Shown: positions 1 to 10,085, counted from the first letter of the stretch. The stretch: DNA of 51,774 nt from Saprospiraceae bacterium (GCA_028277915.1 JANQFJ010000041.1:1-51774); one strand, 5' to 3'. Program-made: numbers and translations. Notes: generated by a model not told the origin, from the letters alone.

Positions 1-1
1 A

Positions 2-1414
2 AGCCAAAAAGAGAATTCTGAAAACCCAACTTCACAGAGTAGCCAATCTGAAACTAGTTTTCAAAAACTGGCTGATTGCTTCGAAACCGGTGAACTGACT
101 GTTTTGCTGAATAATAGTGCTTTTTCTTACGTCATTTACAGAGGCATCCCTTTTGGCTATGAATATGAATTGCTAAAAATGTTTTGTGATGAAAACGGAC
201 TGAACCTTAAGATCAAAATATTAGAGCGCTCATCCGAAATGATCGACAGCCTCGAGATGGGGCATGGCCATATTGCCGCTTCCAATTATACCATAAATGC
301 CAGTAGGTTAGAGCGAATAAAATTTAGTCAGCCTTTCTTTCGTACACGTCAGGTATTAGTCCAAAAACTTCCCGACAACTGGCGAAAAATGACCGTTGAC
401 AACTATAAAAAACAATTGGTCCAGGATCCTTTAGACCTCGACGAAATCACCGTTCATGTGAAGCGAGCTTCATCTTTTGAGGAAAGACTGAAGAATTTCT
501 CCTTTGAGAACGGGCTCAATATCAACGTGGTGAGTGCTTCACCAGAAATAACTGTCGAAGACTTGATCGAAAAACTGAATAACGGTGAGATCCAATACAC
601 CGTAGCAGATCAAAATACCGCGAGTTTTTACAAAGCAGCCTATCCTAATCTCGATTTTGATACTCCCATCAGCTTAAACCAAAACATTGCCTGGGCTGTC
701 AACAAATCGCAGCCAGAGCTCCTCCATCGAATCAATGACTGGATTGACAAAAACAAAGGAGGCTTGCGTTTTAATATGCTAAACAACCGTTATTTTAAAT
801 TGTCAAAAAGTGGAAGAAAATTGATCCGTGAAGGTATTGCCGAAGTCAAAGAAGGCAAGATTTCTCCTTACGACGAAATCATCCAAAATGAAGCAGAAGC
901 CTTAAAAATGGACTGGCTGATACTGGCTGCTTTGATCAACCAGGAATCCAAATTTGATCCAAAAGCCAAATCATGGGCCGGGGCAATGGGATTGACCCAG
1001 GTTTTGCCTACTACGGCTAAAGAATTTGGTATAAAAAACCCAAATCAGTTGTATCAACCAGAAATCAGCATAAAAACCGGAGCCACCTATTTGCAACAAT
1101 TAATTGATTTTTGGGAACCCATCGTCAATGACTCTACAGAGGCAGTCAATTTCGCATTGGCCTCATATAATACCGGTAAAGGTCATGTTCTCGACGCACG
1201 AAGGCTTGCCGATAAATATGGCAAAAATGAAAACGTATGGTTCGACAATGTAGAACCGATGTTGTTAAAAAAATCAAACCCAAAGTATTTCAACGATCCT
1301 GTTGTCAAATACGGCTATTGCGTTGGCAAAGAACCCGTCCAGTATGTTTCAAATATCAATGAGTATTACGAGACTTTTAAAAATTACAAATTAGAAAAGA
1401 CTTCGATCAATTAA
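2..1414 (+). CDS. MltF-like membrane-bound lytic murein transglycosylase, 5' end outside window
   Basis: The frame is open from the left edge (codon at 2) to the stop at 1414, so the N-terminus, presumably a signal or lipoprotein peptide, is missing. A TTG at 104 is in frame but lies inside the first domain and is not a credible start. The visible part starts with a Ser/Gln-rich linker, then a family-3 solute-binding domain (about 104-800) and a C-terminal SLT lysozyme-like domain. The SLT domain shows the INQESKFD motif; its Glu (codon at 944) should be the catalytic acid, followed by GAMGLTQVLP and the ASYNTGKGHV segment. This order is that of MltF, which cleaves peptidoglycan glycan strands to 1,6-anhydromuropeptides at the outer membrane. 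The downstream gene is 118 bp away and probably separate. Confidence 0.88.
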   Translation, partial: SQKENSENPTSQSSQSETSFQKLADCFETGELTVLLNNSAFSYVIYRGIPFGYEYELLKMFCDENGLNLKIKILERSSEMIDSLEMGHGHIAASNYTINASRLERIKFSQPFFRTRQVLVQKLPDNWRKMTVDNYKKQLVQDPLDLDEITVHVKRASSFEERLKNFSFENGLNINVVSASPEITVEDLIEKLNNGEIQYTVADQNTASFYKAAYPNLDFDTPISLNQNIAWAVNKSQPELLHRINDWIDKNKGGLRFNMLNNRYFKLSKSGRKLIREGIAEVKEGKISPYDEIIQNEAEALKMDWLILAALINQESKFDPKAKSWAGAMGLTQVLPTTAKEFGIKNPNQLYQPEISIKTGATYLQQLIDFWEPIVNDSTEAVNFALASYNTGKGHVLDARRLADKYGKNENVWFDNVEPMLLKKSNPKYFNDPVVKYGYCVGKEPVQYVSNINEYYETFKNYKLEKTSIN

Positions 1415-1532
1415 ACCCTGGAAAATGAATGATTTGTTTTTCACAATTAAAATTTTAGAAAAATCGACCATCGAAAACTGAGAATTTAACTAATTTGGGC
1501 AGGATTTGAATTAGAGAACAAAACCCTGTCTA

Positions 1533-4500
1533 ATGGCTTTTTCTTTACAAAAGTTTCTTTGCACCATAATTTTAATTTTTGGGATATTTGCTTTATCGAA
1601 AGCACAACGAACCATCAACGGCACTGTTACTTCAGCAACCGACAATGAGCCTTTGATCGGTGTCAATATTGCCCTGAAAGGCGGTACAACCGGCACAGTC
1701 ACTGACCTTGACGGAAAATACAGCATCGAAGTACCCAACGACGAAGCCGTCATTGTCTTCAGTTACATTGGTTATCTCAATCAGGAAATCAGTGTAAATT
1801 CCCAAACTACAATTGACGTATTATTAGAACCCAACGCAAAGCAACTGGATGAAATAGTTGTGACTGCTTTTGGTATAAAAAGACAAAAAAGGGAGTTGGG
1901 TTATTCTACCGAAAAAATTGACGGAAAAGAGCTGACGCTTTCCAATGCCCAAAATGCAGCAAATGCCCTTAGCGGAAAAGCCGCTGGTGTCAATATTATC
2001 AATCCAAATGGAGTAGATGGTGGTACCACTAGAATTGAAATCCGTGGGAACAATAATTTGACCGGCAATAATCAGCCTTTGATCATTGTCGATGGCGTTC
2101 CTATGGAAAATGAACCAGGCTGGACAGATATCGGCAGAGGACAAGATTGGGGATCAGCGATCAACAACATCAATGCTTTTGATATTGAAAGTATGGATAT
2201 TCTAAAAGGCCCCACCGCTGCTGCCCTTTATGGTTCACGAGGTGCAAACGGGGTGGTTTTGATCACCACCAAAAGAGGTTCTGTTCAAAAAGGAATTGGA
2301 ATCAATTATACCTTTAGCCATAAAATCATCCAACCTTATCGCTTTCGGGAGGTCCAAAACAAATACGGAGGCGGAGGTCCAAATACTTTTACAGAACCGG
2401 TTTTTCCTGTTGACAATGAAGGCAATGTCTTAATACCCGACGGAAACCACATTTCTGATGGACCAAACAACCGGCCAACCTGGGAAGATTTTGGTTTTTA
2501 CTCCACCGGCGTGTCCTGGGGACCGGAGATGAAGGGTCAAATGGTGGAATGGTGGGACGGTGAAATACGACCTTATAGCCCTCAGCCGGACAATCTGAAG
2601 CTTTATTTTTCAAATGGTTCTACGACTACTCATAATCTTTCTTTTTCAGGAGGAAATGATTTCGGAACCATCCGGGCATCACTGACCCGATCAGATCACG
2701 AAGCGGTTGTCCCGAATAGTCATTTTAATCAAACAACAGTCAATTTGGGTTCAAGGCTCAAAATATCTTCAAAAGTAAAGGCAGATGTTTCCGCTTCGTA
2801 CATTAATTACCATCGCCTGAATTCCCCATCCTTGGGAGACGATAACAATGCTTCTTTTGGAAAAGGAATTCTGTATAGCTGGCCGCGCAGTTATAAAGGA
2901 TTGGAAAAAGATATTAATATTCTTCCTGACGGCACTCGTAATGATTATGATGGGAGATATCCCTACACTTTCTCTCCACCACATCTTTGGTGGAACGCTT
3001 TTAACAACAATACAACACTCGACAGAAATAAGCTGATCGGTGCTTTGGCACTGACTTATGACATTACAAGTTGGTTGAATGTATTAGGGAGAATTGGCAT
3101 TGATCTGACAGCGAACCAATTTGAAAGAAGAAATAATCCAATCAATAGTCTTGGTATTCAAGGTGGATATTACAGTAATAATCTGAACAGAAATATTGTC
3201 GTAAACAATGAATTTCTTTTTACCGCTCATGAAGAAAACATTTTCGATTCGAAAATAGACACAAAATTTTCTTTCGGCGGAAATCAATGGAAAAGAAGAG
3301 ATTATGCAATCACTGGTCAATCCGGGACATGGATCGACCCCTGGTTATTTACCTTTAATAATTACACTCCTCCTCTCAGTAGCAATCAAATTCCAGACGA
3401 ATTTTGGTACGAAAAAGATATAAACTCACTTTTTGCTTTTCTGAACCTGAGTTACGATGATTTCCTTTTTTTAGAATTGACTGGAAGAAACGACTGGAGT
3501 TCGTCCTTGCCACTTGACAACAATTCCTATTTCTATCCTTCAGCTTCTTTAAGTTTTATTTTGACTGAAGCGGTTGACCTGAGATTGGAGTGGTTAAACT
3601 TTTTAAAATTAAAAGGTGCAATCGCTAAAACAGCCACTGATACTGACCCATACCGTCTAGATTTTGTGTACTCAACAAATTCTTTTGGCGGATTTCAAAC
3701 AGCAAGACTGCCAGGCACGATTCCTCCAATTACCTTAAAACCCCAGACGGCCAGTTCGTATGAAGTCGGAACCACAATTGGTTTATTTGATGATAAAATC
3801 AATTTTGATTTTACCTACTATTATATTCGTTCGTTTGATCAGATATTAAATTCCCCGCTACCAAGCTCGTCAGGAGCTAATACGATCACAATTAATTCAG
3901 GGGAGTTAGAAAACAAAGGGATTGAAATTATTCTGAACGCACAAATTATCAATCGCAAAAACTTTTATTTTCACTCAGGACTCAATTTTGCCCGCAACCG
4001 GAACTTCGTCACTTCTTTAGGTGAGGGTGCCAAATTGCTTGAAATTGCAAATATCTGGGGACTCAACGGACCAGCCATTGCTGTAAGGGAAGGTGAAGAA
4101 TACGGAACGATCATCGGATATGATTATATATATGATGAAGCTTCGGGCAAACCTATCCTCAATGAAGAAGGAACGCATTATAAAATTACGGAAAACCGTG
4201 TACCCATTGGCAACGCATCTCCGGATTTCACAGGTGGCTGGACGATGAAATTTGGCTTTAAGGGATTCTCTTTGAACACTTTGATCGATTGTAGCTGGGG
4301 TGGAGATATTTACGCAGGATCTTATACTATAGGGCTTCAAACCGGCCAAAGTCCCGAAACCCTGATTGAAAGAGATGGCGGCGGTTTGCCATACACTGAT
4401 CCAGATGGTGTCACTCGAAATGTTGGAGTCATCTTAAATGGCGTTTATGAAAATGGTACTCCAAATGATAAAGTTGTTCATTATTATTACAAATACCTTC

Positions 4501-4799
4501 CAAATGCAGGTGGCTGGGGCAAATACCCCACCCGGCCGGGCATCCTTGAAAACAATTGGTTGAAATTCAGAGAATTGGTTTTGACCTACCAGTTTTCACC
4601 AAATTTGATGAAAAATTCAAGGGTTTTCCAGAAGCTGAGTATCTCGCTGATAGGTAGGGATCTGTTTTATTTCTATTCTTCGATTCCGGATAAAATAAAC
4701 CCTGAAGGCACCAATGGTGCCGGAAATGCACGTGGATTGGAATGGGCTTCGTATCCAGGCATGCGATCATTTAGTATCATGGTCAATGCATCATTTTAA
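1533..4799 (+). CDS. SusC/RagA-family TonB-dependent outer-membrane receptor
   Basis: This 1088-residue protein has a signal peptide (about residues 1-25), a carboxypeptidase-regulatory-like domain (about 26-105), a TonB-box-like DEIVVTAFG stretch, a plug domain (SGKAAGVNI, RGNNNLTGNNQPLIIVDGVPM region, then the AALYGSRGANGVVLITTKRG SusC signature) and a C-terminal beta-barrel ending in aromatic Phe. The length is normal for SusC. It would move a bulky ligand (glycan or peptide) across the outer membrane using TonB energy, with the SusD partner as lid. The susD gene follows after 18 bp and is surely co-transcribed. The substrate cannot be read from the sequence; the PNGase F-like gene downstream suggests glycoprotein-derived material. 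Confidence 0.95.
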   Translation: MAFSLQKFLCTIILIFGIFALSKAQRTINGTVTSATDNEPLIGVNIALKGGTTGTVTDLDGKYSIEVPNDEAVIVFSYIGYLNQEISVNSQTTIDVLLEPNAKQLDEIVVTAFGIKRQKRELGYSTEKIDGKELTLSNAQNAANALSGKAAGVNIINPNGVDGGTTRIEIRGNNNLTGNNQPLIIVDGVPMENEPGWTDIGRGQDWGSAINNINAFDIESMDILKGPTAAALYGSRGANGVVLITTKRGSVQKGIGINYTFSHKIIQPYRFREVQNKYGGGGPNTFTEPVFPVDNEGNVLIPDGNHISDGPNNRPTWEDFGFYSTGVSWGPEMKGQMVEWWDGEIRPYSPQPDNLKLYFSNGSTTTHNLSFSGGNDFGTIRASLTRSDHEAVVPNSHFNQTTVNLGSRLKISSKVKADVSASYINYHRLNSPSLGDDNNASFGKGILYSWPRSYKGLEKDINILPDGTRNDYDGRYPYTFSPPHLWWNAFNNNTTLDRNKLIGALALTYDITSWLNVLGRIGIDLTANQFERRNNPINSLGIQGGYYSNNLNRNIVVNNEFLFTAHEENIFDSKIDTKFSFGGNQWKRRDYAITGQSGTWIDPWLFTFNNYTPPLSSNQIPDEFWYEKDINSLFAFLNLSYDDFLFLELTGRNDWSSSLPLDNNSYFYPSASLSFILTEAVDLRLEWLNFLKLKGAIAKTATDTDPYRLDFVYSTNSFGGFQTARLPGTIPPITLKPQTASSYEVGTTIGLFDDKINFDFTYYYIRSFDQILNSPLPSSSGANTITINSGELENKGIEIILNAQIINRKNFYFHSGLNFARNRNFVTSLGEGAKLLEIANIWGLNGPAIAVREGEEYGTIIGYDYIYDEASGKPILNEEGTHYKITENRVPIGNASPDFTGGWTMKFGFKGFSLNTLIDCSWGGDIYAGSYTIGLQTGQSPETLIERDGGGLPYTDPDGVTRNVGVILNGVYENGTPNDKVVHYYYKYLPNAGGWGKYPTRPGILENNWLKFRELVLTYQFSPNLMKNSRVFQKLSISLIGRDLFYFYSSIPDKINPEGTNGAGNARGLEWASYPGMRSFSIMVNASF

Positions 4800-4817
4800 A
4801 GCAGATTAAAAAGAAAA

Positions 4818-6407
4818 ATGAAAATGTTTAAACTAAAATTTTATAAAATATTATTACTGTCGATTTTGACTTTTACAGCTTGCGACAAAGGGTTTGAAGA
4901 ATTGAACAAGAATCCATATTTCCCTACCAGGGTTGATTTCGGGCCTTTGTTTAATACCATCATTGAATCTTTGCAGCTTACCTGGGATGAGCAATTTTAT
5001 TTACACAATGACACCTATTATGAAATTACCCAGCAAGCAGCCCTTACTTCAAGGTTTACCTCAATCAACACCAATGGAACTGAAAGTATTTGGGGTAATT
5101 ATTACTCTGCATTAGCTCATGTCCGTGAGTTGGAACAAAGATTTGACGCTTTTGAAGGAAATCAGGAAATACTAAACAATGTCCGAGCCCAATTGAAAAT
5201 AATCGCAGCTTATAAGACTTTTCGAATAACAGATCAATTCGGTGATATCCCGTTTTTTGATGCCGGAAAGGGGTTTCAGGATTTACAATATCTGCGCCCA
5301 AAATTTGATTCGCAAGAAGATATTTACAAATTTTTACTGGAAGACCTAGAATGGGCAGTAGATCATATCGACCTAAATCTTACCACTCCATCGGGAGAAG
5401 AATACATCAGCTACGGTAACTTTGACACCTTTCTGGATGGAGATTTGCGATGGTGGAAAAAATTTGCCAACTCCCTCCGTCTTCGTCATGCACTGAGAAT
5501 GGCAGACAAGGATATTGCATTTGCAGGTCCTATTTTAAAAGATATTATCGAAAATGATTTAGAAGTCATAGAAGACGGCGAGACTGTTGGAATGTATCCT
5601 CGCAAGCTTTCCTGGGCAAAACAAAGTACTCATTGGTCATTTCGGGAGCACAAAGGCCTACGACTGGGTTCAAACATTTGGAATCACCTGTCTGAACATG
5701 ATAGTATTGACGGAAGCGGTATATTTGACCCAAGAGCATATTTCTTTTTTGAAACCAACAATCTTGATGAGTGGGTGCCGTATCCTCAACTTTCAGACTC
5801 TAACACTCCCCCTTCCGGAGGGATACCTTACCAGGGCCACAGAGATAACAACTATACCATCAAAGGTGCTGATAATATTTATTCGCCGTTTAATTATTAT
5901 TTGATACGTGATGAAAAAGACATCCCCGAACTGATTATGACCCCTGCTGAAGTACAATTTATAAAAGCAGAAGCTTATATCAGGGGGCTTGGTGTCGAGA
6001 TGGATATTCCAGCTGCAGAAGCTGCTTATACCAATGGTGTTGTTGCTTCAATATCTACTTGGCAGGATATTGTTTTTAGCACAGAAATCTGGGAAAACGC
6101 ACCAGCAGAATTAACGATAAACGAGATTTTTCAAGTCGTTAGCCACCCAAGAATTGATATATTTTCAAATAACAACAAATTAGAATTGATCTATACACAG
6201 CGTTGGATTGATGCATTTAGACAACCTTGGGAAGCTTACGCTTTGTGGAGAAGAACAGACACTACACCACGAGAAGGTCCCCCACCTGAACACTATCGAC
6301 TGGCATATCCTCCATCAGAAGTAGAAAATAATCCTGACAATTGGGCTGCTCAGGTAGCAAAAATGGGAGGTGACACCCCTAAAACTAAAGTCTGGTGGCA
6401 AAATTAA
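4818..6407 (+). CDS. SusD/RagB-family outer-membrane lipoprotein
   Basis: 529 residues with a lipoprotein signal: hydrophobic stretch and lipobox ending at Cys22 (LTFTAC). The mature start, DKGFEELNKNPYFPTRVDFGPLF, and the later GDLRWWKKFANSLRLRHALRM segment are typical of the SusD-like 2 group of TPR-based surface lipoproteins, as is the C-terminal LIYTQRWIDAFRQPWEAYALWRRT segment. It binds ligand on the cell surface and closes over the SusC barrel encoded just upstream. No sensor, sigma or anti-sigma gene lies next to the pair, so regulation is not visible. Confidence 0.93.
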   Translation: MKMFKLKFYKILLLSILTFTACDKGFEELNKNPYFPTRVDFGPLFNTIIESLQLTWDEQFYLHNDTYYEITQQAALTSRFTSINTNGTESIWGNYYSALAHVRELEQRFDAFEGNQEILNNVRAQLKIIAAYKTFRITDQFGDIPFFDAGKGFQDLQYLRPKFDSQEDIYKFLLEDLEWAVDHIDLNLTTPSGEEYISYGNFDTFLDGDLRWWKKFANSLRLRHALRMADKDIAFAGPILKDIIENDLEVIEDGETVGMYPRKLSWAKQSTHWSFREHKGLRLGSNIWNHLSEHDSIDGSGIFDPRAYFFFETNNLDEWVPYPQLSDSNTPPSGGIPYQGHRDNNYTIKGADNIYSPFNYYLIRDEKDIPELIMTPAEVQFIKAEAYIRGLGVEMDIPAAEAAYTNGVVASISTWQDIVFSTEIWENAPAELTINEIFQVVSHPRIDIFSNNNKLELIYTQRWIDAFRQPWEAYALWRRTDTTPREGPPPEHYRLAYPPSEVENNPDNWAAQVAKMGGDTPKTKVWWQN

Positions 6408-6481
6408 ACTAAAAAAACAGATTAGAATTACTGATATAAACGAGAGAATAATTAACAATTTTGAAATTAAATTTTTTAACA

Positions 6482-9001
6482 ATGAAAAAACTTTTTACCT
6501 ATTTAAAAACACTGCTAACTACATTAATTATCTTGCAAACAGCTTTGTTATTAGCTCAATCACAACAATATCTTCATTTTGATAAAGAGGATGATTATGT
6601 TGAAATTCCTGAAGCATCAAAATATATAGCCAATTCCACAGAAATTACCATGGCAGGTTGGTATTATTGCGATCAACTGGCTTATGGACAAGGAATGATT
6701 GCTTTTCGAAATGGCGGTTCAGGAGTAGGAGAAATGTACCTCATCCAATTGAGTAATGGCGTATTAGAATGCCGATTAATCACTACGGATGGATTCCATG
6801 AAGTTGTGGCACCAAATTTTTCAGTTGCACCACAAACCTGGCAGCATTTTGCCTGGGTTTATAACGGTTCCACTGTAGAATTATTTATCGACGGAGTTTC
6901 TGCCGGAAGCACTCCTGCATCTGGAGTTTTTACCTCTTTGGATACTCCACTGGCTATCGGAAAACATATCAGTCCCTGGAATTTTTATTACGGCGGTCGG
7001 GTCGATGAAGTTTCTCTTTGGAGCAAAGCACTTACGCCTACCGAAATTCAAAATATGATGAATGATGAATTAGTTGGTGACGAACCAGGTTTGGAGTTAT
7101 ATTACAAATTTAATCAGGGCGTACCTGGCGAAGACAATACAGCCATTACACATTTGATTTCTGAGGTTGAACCCGGAGTGCGTGATGGCGAGTTGAAAAA
7201 TTTCGCTTTAACGGGAAATTCTTCCAATTTCCTTGGAGAACTTGATAACAGCGTTCAAGTTATTTCATTTCCACAAATTGGTAACAAACTGATCACTGAC
7301 GCGCCTTTTGACCTTAATGCAGAAGCCTCCTCAGGACTACCTGTTTCTTATGAAATTGTCTCTGGACCTGCCTCAGTTAATGGTAACACAATAACCTTAG
7401 ATGGTACGGTTGGTGAAGTGGTCGTCCGAGCCAGTCAACCAGGCGATGGAACCTACGATCCTGCGGATGATGTTGAAAACGCTTTCAATGTTTTAGACCC
7501 TCAGACAAATGTTCCCATCACTGATGTTCGAAATCCACTGGCAGGAGACGTTTATGTCCCGGAATTAGGGCCAATTCAGTTGGCAGCAATAACCACAATT
7601 AATTTTACTGATATTTTTTCGGTTGAAAGTGTTTCTTTTGAAATAGGCAGCGACGTAATTCCTGCTAAAGACTGGCAAAATAACCATTATACTGGTTGGT
7701 GGACACCACCAGATTATGGCACTTACACAATGAATGTTGTTGCCGAAAACAATTATGGTGGCACAAGCACAGAGAGTGTTGTAATCAATATCGTTGACCA
7801 AAGCTCAAATATGACCGCAAATGCTGGCGAACAAGTTTGGTTAAGTGTTGACATTGGTAGTGCAATCGTAGAAGCAGAATTGCCGAGCTATATGGGAGCT
7901 TTTGATGAAATCATCGGCAACCTGGATATAACTTGTCCTCCGGGAGGTTGTGATCCATGGGATAGAATTTCAGGAATCGAAGCAAAAGGTCACAATGGCG
8001 AATGGTATGAAATTATCCGTTATATAACACCTTATGGCGTTGCCTGTAACTCTACGATTGATCTGACTGATTTTTCCTCTATCCTTCAAGGGAAAATTGC
8101 TTTTCGGTATTACCTCGGCACTCAGGGTAATGGTTTTGAATATACTTTAGATCTTGATTTCAATGCCGGATCACCCGATTACAATTACAGCCACATCCGA
8201 AAACTATGGTACGAAACATACAACTTTGGAGATCCTGGCAATTTACAACCCACTGAGACCATCGATGCACCAATTCAGGACAATGCTTTGGCTGCAAAAA
8301 TCAAACTGGTTTCAACAGGACATGGCTGGGGTGAAAACAATACTGGCAACGCAGCAGAATTCCATGAAGACACACATCATATTTGGGTGGATGGTACGGA
8401 AACATTTGATCAACACAACTGGCTGGGGTGCAACCCTAATCCTGATGGTTGTCAACCTCAAAATGGTACCTGGTTTTATGATCGCGCAGGTTGGTGCCCT
8501 GGAACTATCGCTCCATGGTTTGACTATGACATGTCTCCATTTGTGGATCAAAATGAGGTTGAACTGAAATATATTTTCAATGAAGATTATGTTGACCTTT
8601 GCCATGCTAATAATCCGGATTGCGTTTCAGGAGTAACCTGCAACAACTGCAATGATGGATTTAATCCACACTTGATAGTTGCCTCCTACTTAATTACATT
8701 GGGGGATACACCAATTGATGATGTTTCAACGAATACTCATGATTTGATTAGAAACGAATTGGCTTTTAAAATTTATCCAAATCCTTCTTCTGGTTTGATC
8801 AATCTGGAATTAAATGAAGTCGCCACTCAGCTGGAAATCAGGGTTTTAAACAATCTGGGTCAAGTTGTCAATACTTTTAAAGAATCAAACACATTGATCT
8901 CATCACATGTCATTGACCTAAAAGGTTATTCCAAAGGAATATACTTTGTCGAAGTAAAAACCGAAAACGGAATCGGAATTGAAAAAGTGATGATTGAATA
9001 A
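6482..9001 (+). CDS. T9SS-secreted protein with LamG and PNGase F-like domains
   Basis: I take ATG 6482 (839 residues) because it starts a clean signal peptide (MKKLFTYLK...LLLAQ); a longer frame would need TTG 6461. Domains: LamG/concanavalin-like (about 25-215, with WQHFAWVYNGSTVELFIDG), Ig-like or cadherin-like region (about 245-440), then a two-part region matching Flavobacterium peptide:N-glycosidase F, including CDPWDR, GEWYEIIRYITPYG, SPDYNYS, STGHGWG and DRAGWCPG. It closes with a Por secretion tail (YPNPSSG...GIYFVEVKT). PNGase F releases N-glycans from Asn. The catalytic Asp60 matches Asp494 (WDR) and Glu206 matches Glu626 (AEF), but PNGase F Glu118 aligns with Leu545 in my hand alignment. 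Activity is therefore likely but unproven. It follows the susCD pair by 74 bp. Confidence 0.85.
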   Translation: MKKLFTYLKTLLTTLIILQTALLLAQSQQYLHFDKEDDYVEIPEASKYIANSTEITMAGWYYCDQLAYGQGMIAFRNGGSGVGEMYLIQLSNGVLECRLITTDGFHEVVAPNFSVAPQTWQHFAWVYNGSTVELFIDGVSAGSTPASGVFTSLDTPLAIGKHISPWNFYYGGRVDEVSLWSKALTPTEIQNMMNDELVGDEPGLELYYKFNQGVPGEDNTAITHLISEVEPGVRDGELKNFALTGNSSNFLGELDNSVQVISFPQIGNKLITDAPFDLNAEASSGLPVSYEIVSGPASVNGNTITLDGTVGEVVVRASQPGDGTYDPADDVENAFNVLDPQTNVPITDVRNPLAGDVYVPELGPIQLAAITTINFTDIFSVESVSFEIGSDVIPAKDWQNNHYTGWWTPPDYGTYTMNVVAENNYGGTSTESVVINIVDQSSNMTANAGEQVWLSVDIGSAIVEAELPSYMGAFDEIIGNLDITCPPGGCDPWDRISGIEAKGHNGEWYEIIRYITPYGVACNSTIDLTDFSSILQGKIAFRYYLGTQGNGFEYTLDLDFNAGSPDYNYSHIRKLWYETYNFGDPGNLQPTETIDAPIQDNALAAKIKLVSTGHGWGENNTGNAAEFHEDTHHIWVDGTETFDQHNWLGCNPNPDGCQPQNGTWFYDRAGWCPGTIAPWFDYDMSPFVDQNEVELKYIFNEDYVDLCHANNPDCVSGVTCNNCNDGFNPHLIVASYLITLGDTPIDDVSTNTHDLIRNELAFKIYPNPSSGLINLELNEVATQLEIRVLNNLGQVVNTFKESNTLISSHVIDLKGYSKGIYFVEVKTENGIGIEKVMIE

Positions 9002-9022
9002 CCATAGTATAAAAACATTTCT

Positions 9023-9062
9023 TATCAAAAAAGCTCTTTCAATTGAAAGGGCTTTTTTGATA
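9023..9062 (+). terminator. Strong hairpin terminator after the PNGase F-like gene
   Basis: An 18-bp inverted repeat (9023-9040 with 9045-9062, AATT loop, one G-U type mismatch) starts 21 bp after the stop codon. The arms carry A6 and T6 runs, so it can act as an intrinsic terminator in either direction. It closes the susC-susD-PNGase transcription unit. Confidence 0.85.
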
Positions 9063-9449
9063 AATGTAAAGGACATTTTTTATCTCAGAAGTTGTTGATC
9101 ACATGATCTGCATTGAAAGCCATGGGAGAACTCGTGAATTCGCACCTTTAATTTAGTTTTAATTTCCATATTCCAAATAGCGGATTTTAGCACTTCACAG
9201 GATTATTGTCAAATAATTTATCATGCTCAAAAGAAGCTAAAATCCAAATTCATTCTTCAATAGTTTACCTTTTTCAATTTTCGGTACTAAGTGCTGAAAA
9301 CATTTTTTACTAAAACTTTTTCAAAAATTACTGTACTCGCATTGTCACTTTTCAGGGTGTGCTGCAAAGAATGCATACATTCTGCATATGATGGCTTTGT
9401 TTTTTTGCATGACTTATTAATCTCTCTTTTTAACTTAAAATATGCAACC
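9063..9449. other. 387-bp spacer without a supported gene
   Basis: AT-rich spacer after the terminator. A GTG at 9291 opens in frame with the next gene, but the 53 residues it would add do not resemble a leader and would put the signal peptide internally. A small imperfect inverted repeat (AGAATG/CATTCT) lies at 9368-9383. I could not find a convincing TAnnTTTG promoter, although one must lie here for the 9450 gene. Confidence 0.5.
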
Positions 9450-10085
9450 ATGATTTTAAAAAACATTTCACTTCAAGCCTTTTTGATAGTTATTACAACT
9501 TTTTTGTTTTTACCGAATGATTTAATATCCCAAGACTCATCTACTACAAAATTTTATAAATATGGTAGGCTAAAAATGAAGTCAGGAAAAGATCTGAAAA
9601 TTAAAAAAGTACAACTATTGGATGACCATATTAAATTTAATCTCGTCCAAAACAACGGTGTCCTTTCAGATCAAACACTAGATAACAGCCAGATTGAATG
9701 CCTTGAATTGAGCAATAAAAATGCTGGGGTTATTGGCGCTTTAGCAGGAACCGGGGTTGGACTTATCACTATGATTATTGTTGAAAAACAAGTTGAAAAA
9801 CCAAAAAGTGAAACTACTATAACTTCTACTCCTGGGACTACGACAATTACCACTACAACTTTTAAAAAAATAATGGCACCCGGCCCAAAAATAGTTATTG
9901 TTGCAGGAGGCACTTTGATAGGCACTTTGATAGGCACTTTGATAGGTATAGGCATTAAACGCGGTTGGAAAACAATTTACCCTCAATCCGGGGAGAAGTT
10001 GGACAATGTTGACATTAATCTAGGTCTGTCAATAAACAATGACTACAGCTATACTCCATCAGTCAAATTGAAATATACATTTTAA
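9450..10085 (+). CDS. Hypothetical exported protein with glycine-zipper segments
   Basis: 211 residues from ATG 9450, chosen because a signal peptide follows immediately (MILKNISLQAFLIVITTFLF). The mature part has a small beta-rich region (about 25-85, RLKMKSGKDLKIKKVQLLDD). Two Gly-rich hydrophobic segments follow (GVIGALAGTGVGLITMIIV and the GTLIGTLIGTLIGIGIKRG zipper) around a Thr-rich loop, and the C-terminus ends in Phe (SVKLKYTF). I do not recognise a family. The Gly-zipper plus terminal Phe fits an envelope protein; the function is unknown. The zipper is encoded by three identical 12-bp units. Confidence 0.7.
   Translation: MILKNISLQAFLIVITTFLFLPNDLISQDSSTTKFYKYGRLKMKSGKDLKIKKVQLLDDHIKFNLVQNNGVLSDQTLDNSQIECLELSNKNAGVIGALAGTGVGLITMIIVEKQVEKPKSETTITSTPGTTTITTTTFKKIMAPGPKIVIVAGGTLIGTLIGTLIGIGIKRGWKTIYPQSGEKLDNVDINLGLSINNDYSYTPSVKLKYTF
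9909..9944 (+). repeat. Three perfect tandem 12-bp units inside a glycine-zipper coding region
   Basis: The unit GGCACTTTGATA occurs three times in a row, each coding Gly-Thr-Leu-Ile, followed by a diverged GGTATAGGCATT. Because the unit is a multiple of three, slippage would change the zipper length without breaking the frame. Confidence 0.95.

Noticed and set aside
104-1414. Complete gene starting at TTG 104
   Set aside because: The frame is open to the window edge and TTG 104 would cut into the solute-binding domain; the gene is 5'-truncated by the window.
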